A stretch of 64,000 nt of DNA from Paeniglutamicibacter sp. Y32M11 (GCF_019285735.1 NZ_CP079107.1:2418001-2482000); one strand, 5' to 3'; positions 37,562 to 47,862 are shown, counted from the first letter of the stretch. The notes: a model not told the origin generated them from the sequence alone. Numbers and translations: made by a program.

Positions 37562-39403
37562 GTGCCAAGCCAGCCGCACTGCCCGGAACCACGCCGTGCC
37601 ACCCGCCGAGCTTTTTTGGTCGGCGGAATGGGCCTCACCGCATTGGCACTGACCGGTTGCGACCCCAAGAATTCGCCCGCTCCCTCAACCTCGGGTACGA
37701 GCACCGCCCCCGTCATCCGGAGCTTCAACTTCGGAACGGCCGCCGAGCCGATGAATCTAGACCCCTCCTTGTCCGGGGATAACGAGACGTTCCGGATCAC
37801 GCGGCAGATCTATGAAGGTCTCATTGGCGTGGACCGTGAGACTGGCGCCCCGATCCCGAAGCTGGCCACCAACTGGATCGTGAGTCCCGACCGCCTTCAG
37901 TTCACCTTCATCTTGCGCCGGGGCGTGAAATTCCACGACGGCACCGACTTCGACGCAGCCGCCGTGGTCGCAAACTTTGAGCACTGGATGGCACTACCCA
38001 GCGATGCACGAGCCAGCTCGGAGCAGGGCTTCCATCAGGTCTTTCGGCACCACGAAGAAATACCCAAACTGCCATCCACTATCCCCGAGTCCAAGCCAAG
38101 TGCCGATGCATCGGGTAGCAAGATCGTTGATCCAGAAGAACTTGCCGAGCACACCCGTGCCACCGCGCTGCTGGAATCGCTGCGCGATCAGCTCAAGGCC
38201 CAACCGTTTGTGGGAGCCAGCAGCGGCGGCAGCGCCAGCTACTTCGGATCCATTAAGGCCGCCGACACCTACACCGTGGTGCTCACCCTTCGCCAGCCCA
38301 TCACCGGACTCATCGAGGCTCTCTCGCTTCCCGGTCTGGCCATCGCCTCACCTCAGGCCCTGGGCACTAAGCCGGTAGAAAACGGCCGGTACTCCTATAT
38401 TTCGAGCCAGCCGGTGGGCACCGGTCCGTATGCGTTCGTTTCGTGGAAGGACAAGTCCGTCACGCTGCGAACTTTCCCGGATTATTGGAACACGGATTTA
38501 ATGGCAGCTAACCCCACCGCACCGACCGTTGTGACCTTCAAGGAAATCAGCACTCCCGCCGGGCGTTTGGGCGCTCTGGGTCGCGAGGAAATCGACGGCT
38601 TCGACATGGTCACGCTGACCGGTCTGCGCGAGTTGGTCCGCGAGGGCAAACTCATTGTGCAACGCGATCCATACTCGGTCACCTACCTGGGGATGAACCG
38701 GACCAATAAGTGGCTCGCCAAGTCCGAATTCCGTCGGGCCCTTGCGCATGCCATCGACCGGCAGAAAGTCATCGAACAGTTCTACATCTCCGGTACCAAG
38801 GAGGCCCGCAGCTTTCTGCCTGCATCCCTGGGGATCGCCCCCTCGGAAACCTACTACGGTCCGGATACCCGCCTCACCAAGGAACTGATTGAGTCCAGCG
38901 GTTATGACGGCACACCCATCCCGTTCCTCTACCCCCTGAATATTTCGCGCGCCTACTTACCGTTGCCCGAGCTCATCTATGCCGAGATTTCCCGGCAGCT
39001 CTCGGCCGTCGGCATCATGGTGGCGCCCGTTCCCGTGGATTGGAACGACGGCTACGTCTCCAAGGTTCGTTCCGGAGAAGTTGCGGGGCTGCACCTTTTG
39101 GGATTCAACGGAGGCTATCGAGACCCCGACGACTTCATCGGCGGTCTCTTCTCCACGCCCACTCAACAATTTGGCTATGACTCCCCGGTGCTCAAGGCTC
39201 AGGTGCTATTGGCCCGCTCGATCCCTACGGGCGATGAACGCACCAACGCCTACAAGGAAATCTCCACGACGCTGGCCCGCGATCTGCCAGCACTGCCGTT
39301 GGTCTTCCCGATTTCGGCCCTGGCCTTTAACGACAATGTGAAGAACTACCCGTCTTCGCCCGTCCTAGATGAAGTCTTCTCCGACGTGAGGCTGAACACT
39401 TAA
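37562..39403 (+). CDS. ABC transporter substrate-binding lipoprotein, family 5 (peptide/opine type)
   Basis: 613 residues. GTG start with AGGAG 6 nt upstream. N-terminus RRATRRAFLVGG is a twin-arginine motif followed by a hydrophobic stretch and lipobox LTGC (Cys33), so Tat export and lipid anchoring outside the membrane are expected. SBP_bac_5 features: FRITRQIYEGLIGVDRETG, GVKFHDGTDF, VGTGPYAFVSWK, YLGMNRTNKW, RRALAHAIDRQKVIE. No permease or ATPase genes adjoin it, so it works with a transporter encoded elsewhere. Ligand unknown. Confidence 0.93.
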   Translation: MPSQPHCPEPRRATRRAFLVGGMGLTALALTGCDPKNSPAPSTSGTSTAPVIRSFNFGTAAEPMNLDPSLSGDNETFRITRQIYEGLIGVDRETGAPIPKLATNWIVSPDRLQFTFILRRGVKFHDGTDFDAAAVVANFEHWMALPSDARASSEQGFHQVFRHHEEIPKLPSTIPESKPSADASGSKIVDPEELAEHTRATALLESLRDQLKAQPFVGASSGGSASYFGSIKAADTYTVVLTLRQPITGLIEALSLPGLAIASPQALGTKPVENGRYSYISSQPVGTGPYAFVSWKDKSVTLRTFPDYWNTDLMAANPTAPTVVTFKEISTPAGRLGALGREEIDGFDMVTLTGLRELVREGKLIVQRDPYSVTYLGMNRTNKWLAKSEFRRALAHAIDRQKVIEQFYISGTKEARSFLPASLGIAPSETYYGPDTRLTKELIESSGYDGTPIPFLYPLNISRAYLPLPELIYAEISRQLSAVGIMVAPVPVDWNDGYVSKVRSGEVAGLHLLGFNGGYRDPDDFIGGLFSTPTQQFGYDSPVLKAQVLLARSIPTGDERTNAYKEISTTLARDLPALPLVFPISALAFNDNVKNYPSSPVLDEVFSDVRLNT

Positions 39404-39496
39404 CCCCGGGGATGTCAAGGCTTCAATTTCTTAGACACCCTCGTTTGGCGCTAGTCTTGCGTAGAGTCTAGAAGAACTTTCAATGGAGAACCCCTC

Positions 39497-40978
39497 GTGC
39501 CTTCTGAATCCACAAGTCAGTCTTTCGACGTCGTACTAATCGGCGCCGGCATCATGAGCTCAACGCTCGGAACCCTGATCAAACAATTGGAGCCGGGGTG
39601 GAGCATTGGACTTTTCGAGAATTTGGAAGAGGCCGGTCTCGAGTCCTCCTCCCCTTGGAACAACGCCGGCACCGGTCACTCGGCACTGTGCGAACTGAAC
39701 TACACCGCGGCAGGCCCGGACGGATCCGTCAATCCGGCCAAGGCCATTGGTATCAATGAGCAGTTCCAGGTGACGCGCCAGTTCCTCGCCCACTTGGTGA
39801 AGAACAAGCAGGTCGGAGATCCGAGCAGCTTCATCAATGCGCTGCCGCACATGAGCTTTGTCATCGGTGACGACAATGCCAAATACCTCAAGACCCGCTA
39901 TGAGGCGCTGAAGCCGAATACGCTGTTCAACGAGATTGAGCACACCGAGGATTTGGACACCATCAAGTCTTGGACTCCGTTGGTGGCCAATGGCCGCAAC
40001 GAATCCGAGCGCGTGGCAGCCTCCCGCGTTGCCTCCGGCACCGATGTGGACTTCGGTTCACTGACCCGCCAGCTGACCAAGGACCTTGCCAGCAAGGGCG
40101 TCGAGGTTAACTTCGGCCACCGAGTCACCGGCATCAAGCGCGATGGCGCGGGCTGGGAAATAGCCGTCCGCAACAACGCCTCCAAGGTCAAGCGCTCGGT
40201 CAAGGCGAAGTTCGTGTTCGTGGGTGCCGGCGGTGGCGCCCTGGGTCTGCTGCAGAAGGCTGGAATCGACGAGATCAAGGGCTTCGGCGGATTCCCGGTC
40301 TCCGGGCAGTTCTTGCGTTGCACCGACGATGCAATCATCAACCAGCACCACGCCAAGGTCTACGGCCAGGCGTCCGTTGGTGCCCCGCCAATGAGCGTTC
40401 CGCACCTCGACACCCGCTTTGTTGACGGCAAGCGTTCGCTGATGTTCGGCCCCTACGCCGGCTTCTCGACCAACTTCCTGAAGACTTCCTCATTGCTGGA
40501 CCTTCCGCTGTCCATCCGTCCGCACAACATCCTTCCGATGCTGGCCGTGGGCAAGGACAACCTGGATCTGACCACTTACCTGATCAAGGAAGTGCTCAAG
40601 TCCCGCTCGAAGAAGGACGACGCCCTGCGCGAGTACCTGCCCGAGGCAGTTGGCGATAAGTGGGAGCTGATCACCGCCGGACAGCGCGTCCAGGTCATCA
40701 AGAAGGATGCCAAGAAGGGCGGCGTGCTGCAGTTCGGTACCGAGGTCATCACCTCCGCCGACGGCACCATCTCCGGTCTGCTCGGCGCCTCCCCCGGAGC
40801 CTCGACGGCAACGCCGATCATGCTCGATTTGCTGGGCCGCTGCTTCCCGAAGCAGTTCGCTGGCTGGGAGACCAAGCTCAAGGACATCATCCCGTCCTAC
40901 GGCCAGAAACTGAACGAGAACCCGGCGCTCTACGCCGAGGTTCGTGCCGAGACCGATAAGGTTCTCAAGCTCGCCTAG
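39497..40978 (+). CDS. mqo: Malate:quinone oxidoreductase
   Basis: Membrane-associated FAD enzyme oxidising malate to oxaloacetate and passing electrons to quinone, the usual actinobacterial malate dehydrogenase route. 493 residues. Seen: FAD motif [76 protein letters not shown] start with GGAG upstream. Single gene; a hairpin at 41021 may end it. Confidence 0.97.
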   Translation: MPSESTSQSFDVVLIGAGIMSSTLGTLIKQLEPGWSIGLFENLEEAGLESSSPWNNAGTGHSALCELNYTAAGPDGSVNPAKAIGINEQFQVTRQFLAHLVKNKQVGDPSSFINALPHMSFVIGDDNAKYLKTRYEALKPNTLFNEIEHTEDLDTIKSWTPLVANGRNESERVAASRVASGTDVDFGSLTRQLTKDLASKGVEVNFGHRVTGIKRDGAGWEIAVRNNASKVKRSVKAKFVFVGAGGGALGLLQKAGIDEIKGFGGFPVSGQFLRCTDDAIINQHHAKVYGQASVGAPPMSVPHLDTRFVDGKRSLMFGPYAGFSTNFLKTSSLLDLPLSIRPHNILPMLAVGKDNLDLTTYLIKEVLKSRSKKDDALREYLPEAVGDKWELITAGQRVQVIKKDAKKGGVLQFGTEVITSADGTISGLLGASPGASTATPIMLDLLGRCFPKQFAGWETKLKDIIPSYGQKLNENPALYAEVRAETDKVLKLA

Positions 40979-41020
40979 TCGTGCGCGCCCAAGAGCCCGG
41001 CATCCCCGGCGAGTTCTAGC

Positions 41021-41060
41021 GGTCGTTGCAACACCCAGATCGTTGGGAGTTGCGACGACC
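41021..41060. terminator. Hairpin downstream of mqo
   Basis: GGTCGTTGCAAC and GTTGCGACGACC pair at 11 of 12 positions, followed by GTGTCGTCTTT. The right arm overlaps the presumed left end of the IS element, so the hairpin may have been created by the insertion. Confidence 0.5.
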
Positions 41061-42677
41061 GTGTCGTCTTTAACGAAGAAATCGCTAACTGACAGGAAGC
41101 CTTCGACTCCACGGAAGTACTCGCCCAAGGAGTCCAAGGATTCCTCAGCGTCTTGGATCGGACCGGGAACGTATCTGCAGCTGCCACGGAGCTCGGGTTA
41201 AATCGCAACACGTGCTATCAGTGGGCCCGCGCACTCGCTTTTGGCGCCAACCCGTCGGGCAGTAGTGCCAGAGGAAAGAAGAAAACCAAATACACCCAAA
41301 ATCAAAAAGGATGCATTCTTCTCCTCCTTGGACCGCCGTGGAAGTGTTTCGGTGGGTGCGCGCGAGGTCGACATCCCCCTGGGAACTTGTTTCCACTGGA
41401 CGCGCAAGGCCCGTGTGTTGGCGGTGGTGTCGCACGCGGGGAAGCGGGAGGAATACCTGCGGCTGCGCAACACAGGGGCGTCCCAAAAGGAAGCAGCCGC
41501 AGGTGCGGGTGCAGATATCCGCAGTGGCCGGGACTGGGAGAAGGCGATCCGCAGGACCAAAAACATACGCATTCACGCAGATGGCCGCATTGTCGACTGC
41601 AAATATGGGGTGACTACTTACATCCCAGTCGAGGGCTAGGCTTTCATCGCTCCGTTTCCCGGGCTTGCAGCACCGGAAAAGCCAATCAGCGCACGCTACC
41701 TTTTCCTGCCGGAACGTGAACAGATCCGTGACCAGTTGGCGGCCGGCTCCTCGATGCGCGCCATCGCCCGGGCGCTGGGCCGGCCGGATTCGACCGTGAC
41801 CCGGGAGATCGCCCGCGACACCGACCCAACGGCTACCAGCCATACGCCGCGCGCCGGGCAGTGGCCAAACGAAGGCCACGCCCCAAGACCAGCAAACTCG
41901 CTTGCGAGGGAACCTTGCGAAAATACGTCGAAGCCAAGTTGCTCCTAGGCTGGTCACCGGAGCAAATCAGCAACAGGCTTAGGAAGCTGCTCCCCCGACA
42001 GGCTGGAGTTCCACGTGTGCGCCGCAACGATCTATCAGGTCCTTCTACTTCCAAGCCCGCGGCGTTGCGCACCGGCCGCGCCCACCGGAAGACACGCACC
42101 AATCCGGAGAAGCGCACGAGCCGGTTCCGGGATCCGATGATCAACATTTCCGAGCGTCGCTCGGAGGTCGAGGACCGTGCCGTGCCAGGTCGTTGGGAAG
42201 GCGACCCGATCACCGGGACACTGAATCAGCCGGCGATCGCGACCTTGGTCGAGCGAACCACCCGTTACGTCTTGCTCGCCCACCTCGACGGCGACCACAC
42301 CGCCGAAACCGTCCGCGACGGCCCCTTCAAGGCCATGGGCGGACTGTCCGAAATCCTCAGGGGATCCCTGACCTTGGACCAGGGCGCCGAGTTGGCCACG
42401 CACAAGACCTTTTCCATGGCCACCGACATGGATGTCTACTTCTGCGACCCGGCCAGCCCCTGGCAGCGAGGGTCCAACATCCGGGGACCACTCCACTACT
42501 GCGCCAGTACTTCCCCAAGGGAACTGACCTCAGTATTCAAGGACCCAAAGAATTGGAACGGGTCGCTAACCTGCTCAACGGACGACCACGCAAGACGCTC
42601 GGCTAGGAGACCTCAACCGGGCGCCTGCGTGAACTACTATTGGCAGCCTAGCCACCAGTTGTTGCAACGACTCCCAA
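41041..42677 (+). mobile_element. Degraded IS30-family insertion sequence
   Basis: Bounded by imperfect terminal inverted repeats: left GTTGGGAGTTGCGACGAC near 41043 and, on the other strand, right TTGGGAGTCGTTGCAAC near 42660-42676. It encloses an IS30-type transposase broken by frameshifts and stops. About 1.6 kb. Exact ends are uncertain, and no clear target duplication was seen. Confidence 0.65.
41103..42651 (+). pseudogene. IS30-family transposase, several frameshifts and stops
   Basis: Pieces of one long IS30-type transposase lie in order in different frames: two helix-turn-helix segments (NVSAAATELGLNRNTCYQWA at 41162; SVSVGAREVDIPLGTCFHWT at 41343), the SSMRAIARALGRPDSTVTRE segment at 41748, AKLLLGWSPEQISNRL near 41935, the catalytic-core WEGDPITG and YVLLAHLDGDHTAETV region at 42192-42315, CDPASPWQRG, and RQYFPKGTDLS with NGRPRKTLG near 42600. 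A TAG at 42604-42606 replaces the usual Trp, after which ETSTGRLRELL continues in frame. Not functional. Confidence 0.85.
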
Positions 42678-42909
42678 AATTGGCCCCTCAGGGGCTGGCG
42701 GGCTTTTGCGTTGGCAGGCATCTTGGAGATCTATTTCGTTGGCGATATAGCAACGGCGCATGCGACCGAGGCTTCATTAAACACGTTTGGCGCCCGCGCA
42801 CCCTTGCTCGGGCCAGGGCGAGATGATTATCTGGAATAGGTGAACGGGAACATTCTTCGCTCAGTGTGATGGATGGCATCGGATCCGCCGCGCAAACACG
42901 GGGGAAGTT

Positions 42910-43600
42910 TCTTGGACAGCAATGCGCAAATCGCCCCACTGGCGTGGAGAAGACACGGGCTTCGCGTCATGGAGGACCATTCGATTTCGCCGATGGTCAA
43001 TTCAGGGAATCCAGCCCTATTTTGAAAATGCTCGCGGCTCTTAAAAACGTTTAGCCGCACTACTCGCCTCGGATGTGGTCTTGGATTCCGGGCATATCAG
43101 TTGGGCTGCACGCCTTTCCAGCAAGTACCCGATGGTTGAGGTGCGGGTGGCCGATGCACAACTCAGGGCCCACGATTCGGTGCTGCTGGCGTTGATAGTG
43201 CAGGCGCTCGTGGAAGCCAGCCGGGATGAGGCACCGGTCGGTGACAGCCTGATGCCAGAAACGCTCGATCTTGCCCTCTGGCAATCGGCATAGCATCGTC
43301 TCGCTGGGCCGAAGTGTGATCCGGTATCCGCCATCGAGTCACTACGCGGGCTACGGTTGAAACACTACTAGAACACATAACGTCGACTTTGGCCGTGAAT
43401 AACGATACCGGTACGTCACCGAGTGGTTGGACCGATTATTGCGCCCGGGCACGGGCGCGGAACGTCAACGACGCTGTTTCGCGCAAGGCGGGCTTTCCCG
43501 GGTGGTCCTCGATGCCAGGGAGGAATTGACCGACAGCAGTGCCCCCTACAATCCGACTGCCGCTCCACACGGCACAAAGGAATACCTTCAGTCTGAATCA
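42910..43600 (+). pseudogene. Remnant of a YbdK-type carboxylate-amine ligase (glutamate-cysteine ligase family 2)
   Basis: One frame (phase of 42940) reads [20 protein letters not shown] (from 42931), the family's SPxWxGxDTGxxSxR signature, then a TAA at 43042-43044, then LDSGHISWAARLSSKYPMVE and RVADAQLRAHDSVLLALIVQ, then TAG at 43291-43293. A second frame from about 43427 reads LLRPGTGAERQRRCFAQGG, the family's C-terminal segment. So the C-terminal half survives with two stops and at least one frame change. Active relatives join glutamate to an amine with ATP; this copy is dead. Confidence 0.82.
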
Positions 43601-43757
43601 CCTCGCTTCGGAAAACTCAAGCCTTCTCCAGCCCGATCCCCGAACGAGGCTTGAAAAGTCAAGAATCCAATGCTTCGCTTGACCCGGAACGGGAAACGGA
43701 AATAAAGTCGCGTGCTGATCCCGGCAGTGGGCAGCCCACACGTACTGGACGACAGAT

Positions 43758-44111
43758 ATGCCAAGACCGGTAAGGAAAATGATGTTTGGCCACGGATTTG
43801 TTTATGTATTGCGCAATGCAAAGAGCGTCGTTTACGGACCGCACGGTAAAAAGATCGGGACCCTTGGCAACATCTTCATGGATGTTTCCACTGGTGATGC
43901 AGACTACGTGACGGTCCATCTGGGCCCGTTCGGCGCAAGAGAAAACTTCGTCTCCCTTGAGGGAGCGACGATGGAGAACGGGCATCTACAGGTGGCTTTC
44001 GAAAAAACCCTGATCTTGGGTGCACCAGACGTTGCCCCCTTCGGGGAACTACGGGATCAGGACAAGAACTTACTTGATAGGTACTACTCGGTGGTGAACC
44101 GCGCGGCTTAA
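43758..44111 (+). CDS. PRC-barrel domain protein
   Basis: 117 residues. GKKIGTLGNIFMDVSTGDAD followed by YVTVHLGPFGARENFVSLEG is the PRC-barrel beta pattern known from RimM and from stress-linked actinobacterial proteins; the acidic helix FGELRDQDKNLLDRYYSVV follows. The first ~25 residues (MPRPVRKMMFGHGFVYVLRN) are less typical, so the true start could be the ATG at 43779 or 43782. A hairpin overlapping the stop ends the transcript. Lies among pseudogenes. Confidence 0.72.
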   Translation: MPRPVRKMMFGHGFVYVLRNAKSVVYGPHGKKIGTLGNIFMDVSTGDADYVTVHLGPFGARENFVSLEGATMENGHLQVAFEKTLILGAPDVAPFGELRDQDKNLLDRYYSVVNRAA

Positions 44112-44129
44112 GTCGCGAGGTTCACCACC
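44091..44129. terminator. Hairpin terminator of the PRC-barrel gene
   Basis: GGTGGTGAACCGCGCG and CGCGAGGTTCACCACC pair around GCTTAAGT; the stem overlaps the last codons and stop. Confidence 0.75.
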
Positions 44130-44251
44130 ACGTATCCCGGCGGGGAACCTAAACCGAGCATCGCGGGTGGCTGACAGCATCAGCCTGTCACCACGATCGG
44201 GACCCGAAGCACTTGCGTGCACCGGATCTACAGGGATTCCACCGAGCTATC

Positions 44252-44542
44252 TCAGTAGCCCAGCCGTGGGATCGGGATTTGGCATCGGATCGGGGTCGGG
44301 GGCCGGATCCGGGAAAAGCGGCGGGTCAACAATTGGCCCGGGAGCCGGTGGCCGCTCGTAGGGCCCGGGTTCGGGTGCCGGGGCCCTGGCGGTTTGGCCG
44401 GACCATGGGTCGGCGGATAGGGCGGTTCTGGCATCGGCGGCGGGGCCGCGGGTGGTTGGGGCTCCGGTCCATGTTGCGGCGGAATAGTTTCGCCGATCGT
44501 GCGGATCAGCGGGTCGATGCCACGTGGATTTCGGATGGACAT
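44252..44542 (-). CDS. Pro-rich low-complexity small protein, probably frameshifted
   Basis: 96 residues from MSIRNPRGIDPLIRTIGETI, with AGGAG 4 nt before the ATG, then Pro-rich PPQHGPEPQPPAAPPPMPEP and PPYPPTHG. After about residue 50 the frame becomes Arg-rich, while another frame across the same bases continues the Pro/Asp/Glu style (PDPAPDPDPMPNPDPTAGLL) and stops at 44247. The second frame closely resembles the tail of the protein at 51498, so one indel near 44380 likely broke this copy. Function unknown. Confidence 0.55.
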   Translation of the reverse strand: MSIRNPRGIDPLIRTIGETIPPQHGPEPQPPAAPPPMPEPPYPPTHGPAKPPGPRHPNPGPTSGHRLPGQLLTRRFSRIRPPTPIRCQIPIPRLGY

Positions 44543-45181
44543 GTATCTCCTCGTCAACATCGAGTTGAACTGCGTTCCGCTTGTCCGGTGGGTGCCCGGC
44601 ATGGAATTTCGATGTCCTGCGGCACCCTCAGGAATGTCCGTCCTTGCACGAGACAACCACCGAATCCACCCCTATAGGCCTCGCCGGGGATGAGCGCCGA
44701 TTGCTGATCCAGGGCAAGAACACAGGCAGGTTTCATCCGTCGCCCGCGTAATCCCCGTCAAACTACAGCGGCCCCAATAGCGCAATCTTTCCGCTCAGTT
44801 GAGCAGCGGCAACGATCCACCCGCCGGGGAACACCATTCACCAGTTCGGGCAGTCAGTAGCTTGAAGCCAATGCCCATACCGCGGAACTGCGTCCTATCT
44901 CGAATATCTTCTATTGGCGTGGTGAGAATTTGCGTGGATATTCTTCAATCTTTTCGTGGCGTTCGAAGTTCATCGAAAAATCAGCTTCAGGCATTTGAAT
45001 TGGTCATATAAGCGGCAATAGTCACCGTAATTTGCATTTTTCTTGCTACGCTTGACGACGTATTGGAATTGCTTGTGCACCGTATTTTATTGACACGGAT
45101 CATTCGTCGCTAACCCCGCAGAGAGATTCATGAAAATAACATAATTCCAATCACCATCACTCGCACATTTTCGGAGGATTT
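44543..45181. other. Intergenic region upstream of the PPC/Ig-like protein
   Basis: 639 bases without a convincing gene. The right half is AT-rich and holds the promoter of the secreted protein gene; CGGAGG precedes its start by 6 bases. A TTGACA is present near 45089 but no well-spaced -10 could be fixed. Confidence 0.35.
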
Positions 45182-47641
45182 ATGGAAAACCCACACAAGT
45201 CGTCGGGCATTCCGGCATGGAGGCGCCACTTGGGCCGTTCTCTTGCCGTCCTGGCAGCGGCTTCGCTTTTGCCCATCGTCGCGGTCAACCCCGCACATGC
45301 AGCAGTAACCGAGATTGAAGATAACGGCAGCTCAGACACCGCCACCGTTCTCAAACTCAACACCGAGTATTCGGGCACATCGTATAACCAGGACTACTGG
45401 GACGAAGACTATTTTGCCGTCGATATCCCCAGTGCTGGTCGTACGAAAATTGATTTCAAGTTCCCTGCGAATCTTGGCACCGAACGAGCCTACAATTTTG
45501 AAGTCCTCAACTTCGACGGAGATGCACTCTACGAATTAGAGGTTCCCGCAAGCGCTAACAACGGTTCATGGCTAGCAGCTCAAGGAACGTTTTTCCCCAA
45601 GGGCCGCAGCTACATCAAGGTCAGCGGGTCATCAGGCGACAAGACATGGGGGAAGAAATATACCCTGAATGTCAGCCACACCCCTGGAAACGCCGAATCC
45701 GAATTCAACGATGATGATGGGAAGGCCAATGTTCTCAAACTGGGAACAACCTACTCTGCGTCGTCACTTACATCTTCCGGTAGCGACGACGACTACTACG
45801 CGGTGGACATTCCCAGCAACGGGCGGACAAAGCTCGATCTCAAATTCCCGGCAAATTTGGGCACCCGTGAGGCCTACGAGGTCTTCGTCTACAATGTAGA
45901 CGGAGAAGAACAATACCTCTTCGACGTCCCGGCAAATGCAAGCGATGGATCGTTTCTCGCATCACAAGGTACATTCATGCCGAAGGGCCGAGCCTACATC
46001 CGGGTGCGTGGATCCGATAGCTGGGAAACCTGGGGTAAAACTTACTCGCTCAATGTCAGCCACGCGGCTGGCGTCGTAGAAACCGAACCGAATAACTCAA
46101 CCTCGGCCGCGGACCTCATCAAGCTCGGCACCACATACTCGGGTTCCATCCTCCGTGGTGGCACAGGAGACGAAGACTTCTACGCATTGGACATCCCATA
46201 TAGCGGTCGCACAAAACTCGACTTCAAGTTCCCTGCTAACCTCGGCACGCAGACCGCTTACAACATAACGGTTATGGACGATTCCGAAGAAAATCTGTAC
46301 AGCTTCGCCGTCCCGGGAAACGCCCACAATGGCACTTGGCTTGCATCACAGGCAATGTACCTTCCCAAGGGACGTATATACATTCAAATTGATGGACCCT
46401 GGTACGGAAATTCCCTCGGCAAGACTTACACATTGGGCGCTTCCCATTCATCAGGAAACGTCGAAACCGAATTCAACCAGGACACCGCCACCGCAAATGC
46501 GATCAAGTTGGGCACCACTTATTCCGGTTCGTCCCTGAGCGCCGAGGGGTCCGATTACGACTACTTCGCTGTCAATATGCCATCGGCTGGCAGGATCAGC
46601 CTGGATCTGAAGTACCCCGCAGGTTTGAGCGGCTACGGCTCCTACGACGTGGATGTGTTCAACGGCGAGGATGATCGAATCTTCGATTTCGATCTCAAGC
46701 CAAATCATGCAAACGGTGTTTGGCTTGCCGGGCAGCCCATCTCGTTGCCCAAGGGACGCTCATACATCTCAATCGCAGGGTCCTCCAGCGACGGTACTTG
46801 GGGTAAGACTTACACCCTGAAGGCAACTGCCGCATTTACATCCGTCCCGACCCCGACGATCACCGGCACCGCGAAGGCCGGAGCCACGCTCAAGGCCAAC
46901 GCAGGAACCTGGAAGCCAGGGCCTGTTGCCCTAAAATACCAGTGGAAGCGCGACGGCAAAGCAATTTCCAAGGCCACCAAATCAACCTACAAACTAACCA
47001 CGGCCGATACCGGTAAAAAGATCGCCGTCACCATCACCGGCGCAAAGACCGGTTACAAGACGGTATCTAAAACCAGCACCGCCAAGACCGTAGCGCTGCT
47101 GGCCCTAAGTGGCACCCCGACCCCGACGATCACCGGCACCGCGAAGGCCGGAGCCACGCTCAAGGCCAACGCAGGAACCTGGAAGCCAGGGCCTGTTGCC
47201 CTAAAATACCAGTGGAAGCGCGACGGCAAAGCAATTTCCAAGGCCACCAAATCAACCTACAAACTAACCACGGCCGATACCGGTAAAAAGATCGCCGTCA
47301 CCATCACCGGCGCAAAGACCGGTTACAAGACGGTATCTAAAACCAGCACCGCCAAGACCGTAGCGCTGCTGGCCCTAAGTGGCACCCCGACCCCGACGAT
47401 CACCGGCACCGCGAAGGCCGGAGCCACGCTCAAGGCCAACGCAGGAACCTGGAAGCCAGGGCCTGTTGCCCTGAAATACCAGTGGAAGCGCGACGGCAAA
47501 GCAATTTCCAAGGCCACCAAGTCAACCTACAAACTAACCACGGCCGATCGACGCAAGAAGATCACTGTCACCATCTCCGGGGCAAAGGCCGGCTACAAGA
47601 CGGTGGCAAAGACGAGCGCAAGCAAGACCATAGCGAAGTAA
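45182..47641 (+). CDS. Secreted protein with four PPC-like and three Ig-like repeats
   Basis: 819 residues. Signal peptide: basic start, hydrophobic LAVLAAASLLPIVAVNPAHA, cleavage near residue 40. Then four ~125-residue repeats beginning with an E-x-N/D block (TEIEDNGSSDTATVLKL, ETEPNNSTSAADLIKLGTTY) and containing DEDYFAVDIP or similar, the bacterial pre-peptidase C-terminal (PPC) beta-sandwich pattern. From residue ~556, three 90-residue Ig-like repeats (PTPTITGTAKAGATLKANAG, YQWKRDGKAISKATKSTY). No catalytic domain, LPXTG or membrane anchor is seen, so it is a purely adhesive or structural exoprotein. Lower GC than neighbours. Confidence 0.85.
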   Translation: MENPHKSSGIPAWRRHLGRSLAVLAAASLLPIVAVNPAHAAVTEIEDNGSSDTATVLKLNTEYSGTSYNQDYWDEDYFAVDIPSAGRTKIDFKFPANLGTERAYNFEVLNFDGDALYELEVPASANNGSWLAAQGTFFPKGRSYIKVSGSSGDKTWGKKYTLNVSHTPGNAESEFNDDDGKANVLKLGTTYSASSLTSSGSDDDYYAVDIPSNGRTKLDLKFPANLGTREAYEVFVYNVDGEEQYLFDVPANASDGSFLASQGTFMPKGRAYIRVRGSDSWETWGKTYSLNVSHAAGVVETEPNNSTSAADLIKLGTTYSGSILRGGTGDEDFYALDIPYSGRTKLDFKFPANLGTQTAYNITVMDDSEENLYSFAVPGNAHNGTWLASQAMYLPKGRIYIQIDGPWYGNSLGKTYTLGASHSSGNVETEFNQDTATANAIKLGTTYSGSSLSAEGSDYDYFAVNMPSAGRISLDLKYPAGLSGYGSYDVDVFNGEDDRIFDFDLKPNHANGVWLAGQPISLPKGRSYISIAGSSSDGTWGKTYTLKATAAFTSVPTPTITGTAKAGATLKANAGTWKPGPVALKYQWKRDGKAISKATKSTYKLTTADTGKKIAVTITGAKTGYKTVSKTSTAKTVALLALSGTPTPTITGTAKAGATLKANAGTWKPGPVALKYQWKRDGKAISKATKSTYKLTTADTGKKIAVTITGAKTGYKTVSKTSTAKTVALLALSGTPTPTITGTAKAGATLKANAGTWKPGPVALKYQWKRDGKAISKATKSTYKLTTADRRKKITVTISGAKAGYKTVAKTSASKTIAK
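46851..47640 (+). repeat. Three 270-bp tandem repeats (Ig-like modules)
   Basis: Equivalent positions 46851, 47121 and 47391 are exactly 270 bases apart. The first two units are identical by eye; the third carries a few changes in its last 100 bases. Confidence 0.93.
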
Positions 47642-47692
47642 ATTTTCGTTAGCCTTCCATGCATGATTTTCTCGCATGGAAGTGGCTGAGTC

Positions 47693-47722
47693 GGCGGGGT
47701 ATTCCTTTCGGAATACCCCGCC
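47693..47722 (+). terminator. Terminator of the PPC/Ig-like protein gene
   Basis: GGCGGGGTATTCC-TTTC-GGAATACCCCGCC hairpin followed by AACTTTCG. Confidence 0.88.
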
Positions 47723-47862
47723 AACTTTCGTTCGACCAACGCCCGTCTGCTTTGCACCGTTCATAGGAGTATCTCGGCAGGTCTTGGACTGCGACTGCCC
47801 CCCTTCCCGGAACCGCCGCCCTTTATGTAAACCTCTTCTCAAGCATCAGCGCCAACCAGCCT

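Noticed and set aside
40490-41137. Minus-strand frame opposite mqo
   Set aside because: Antisense shadow of mqo with no family-like content.
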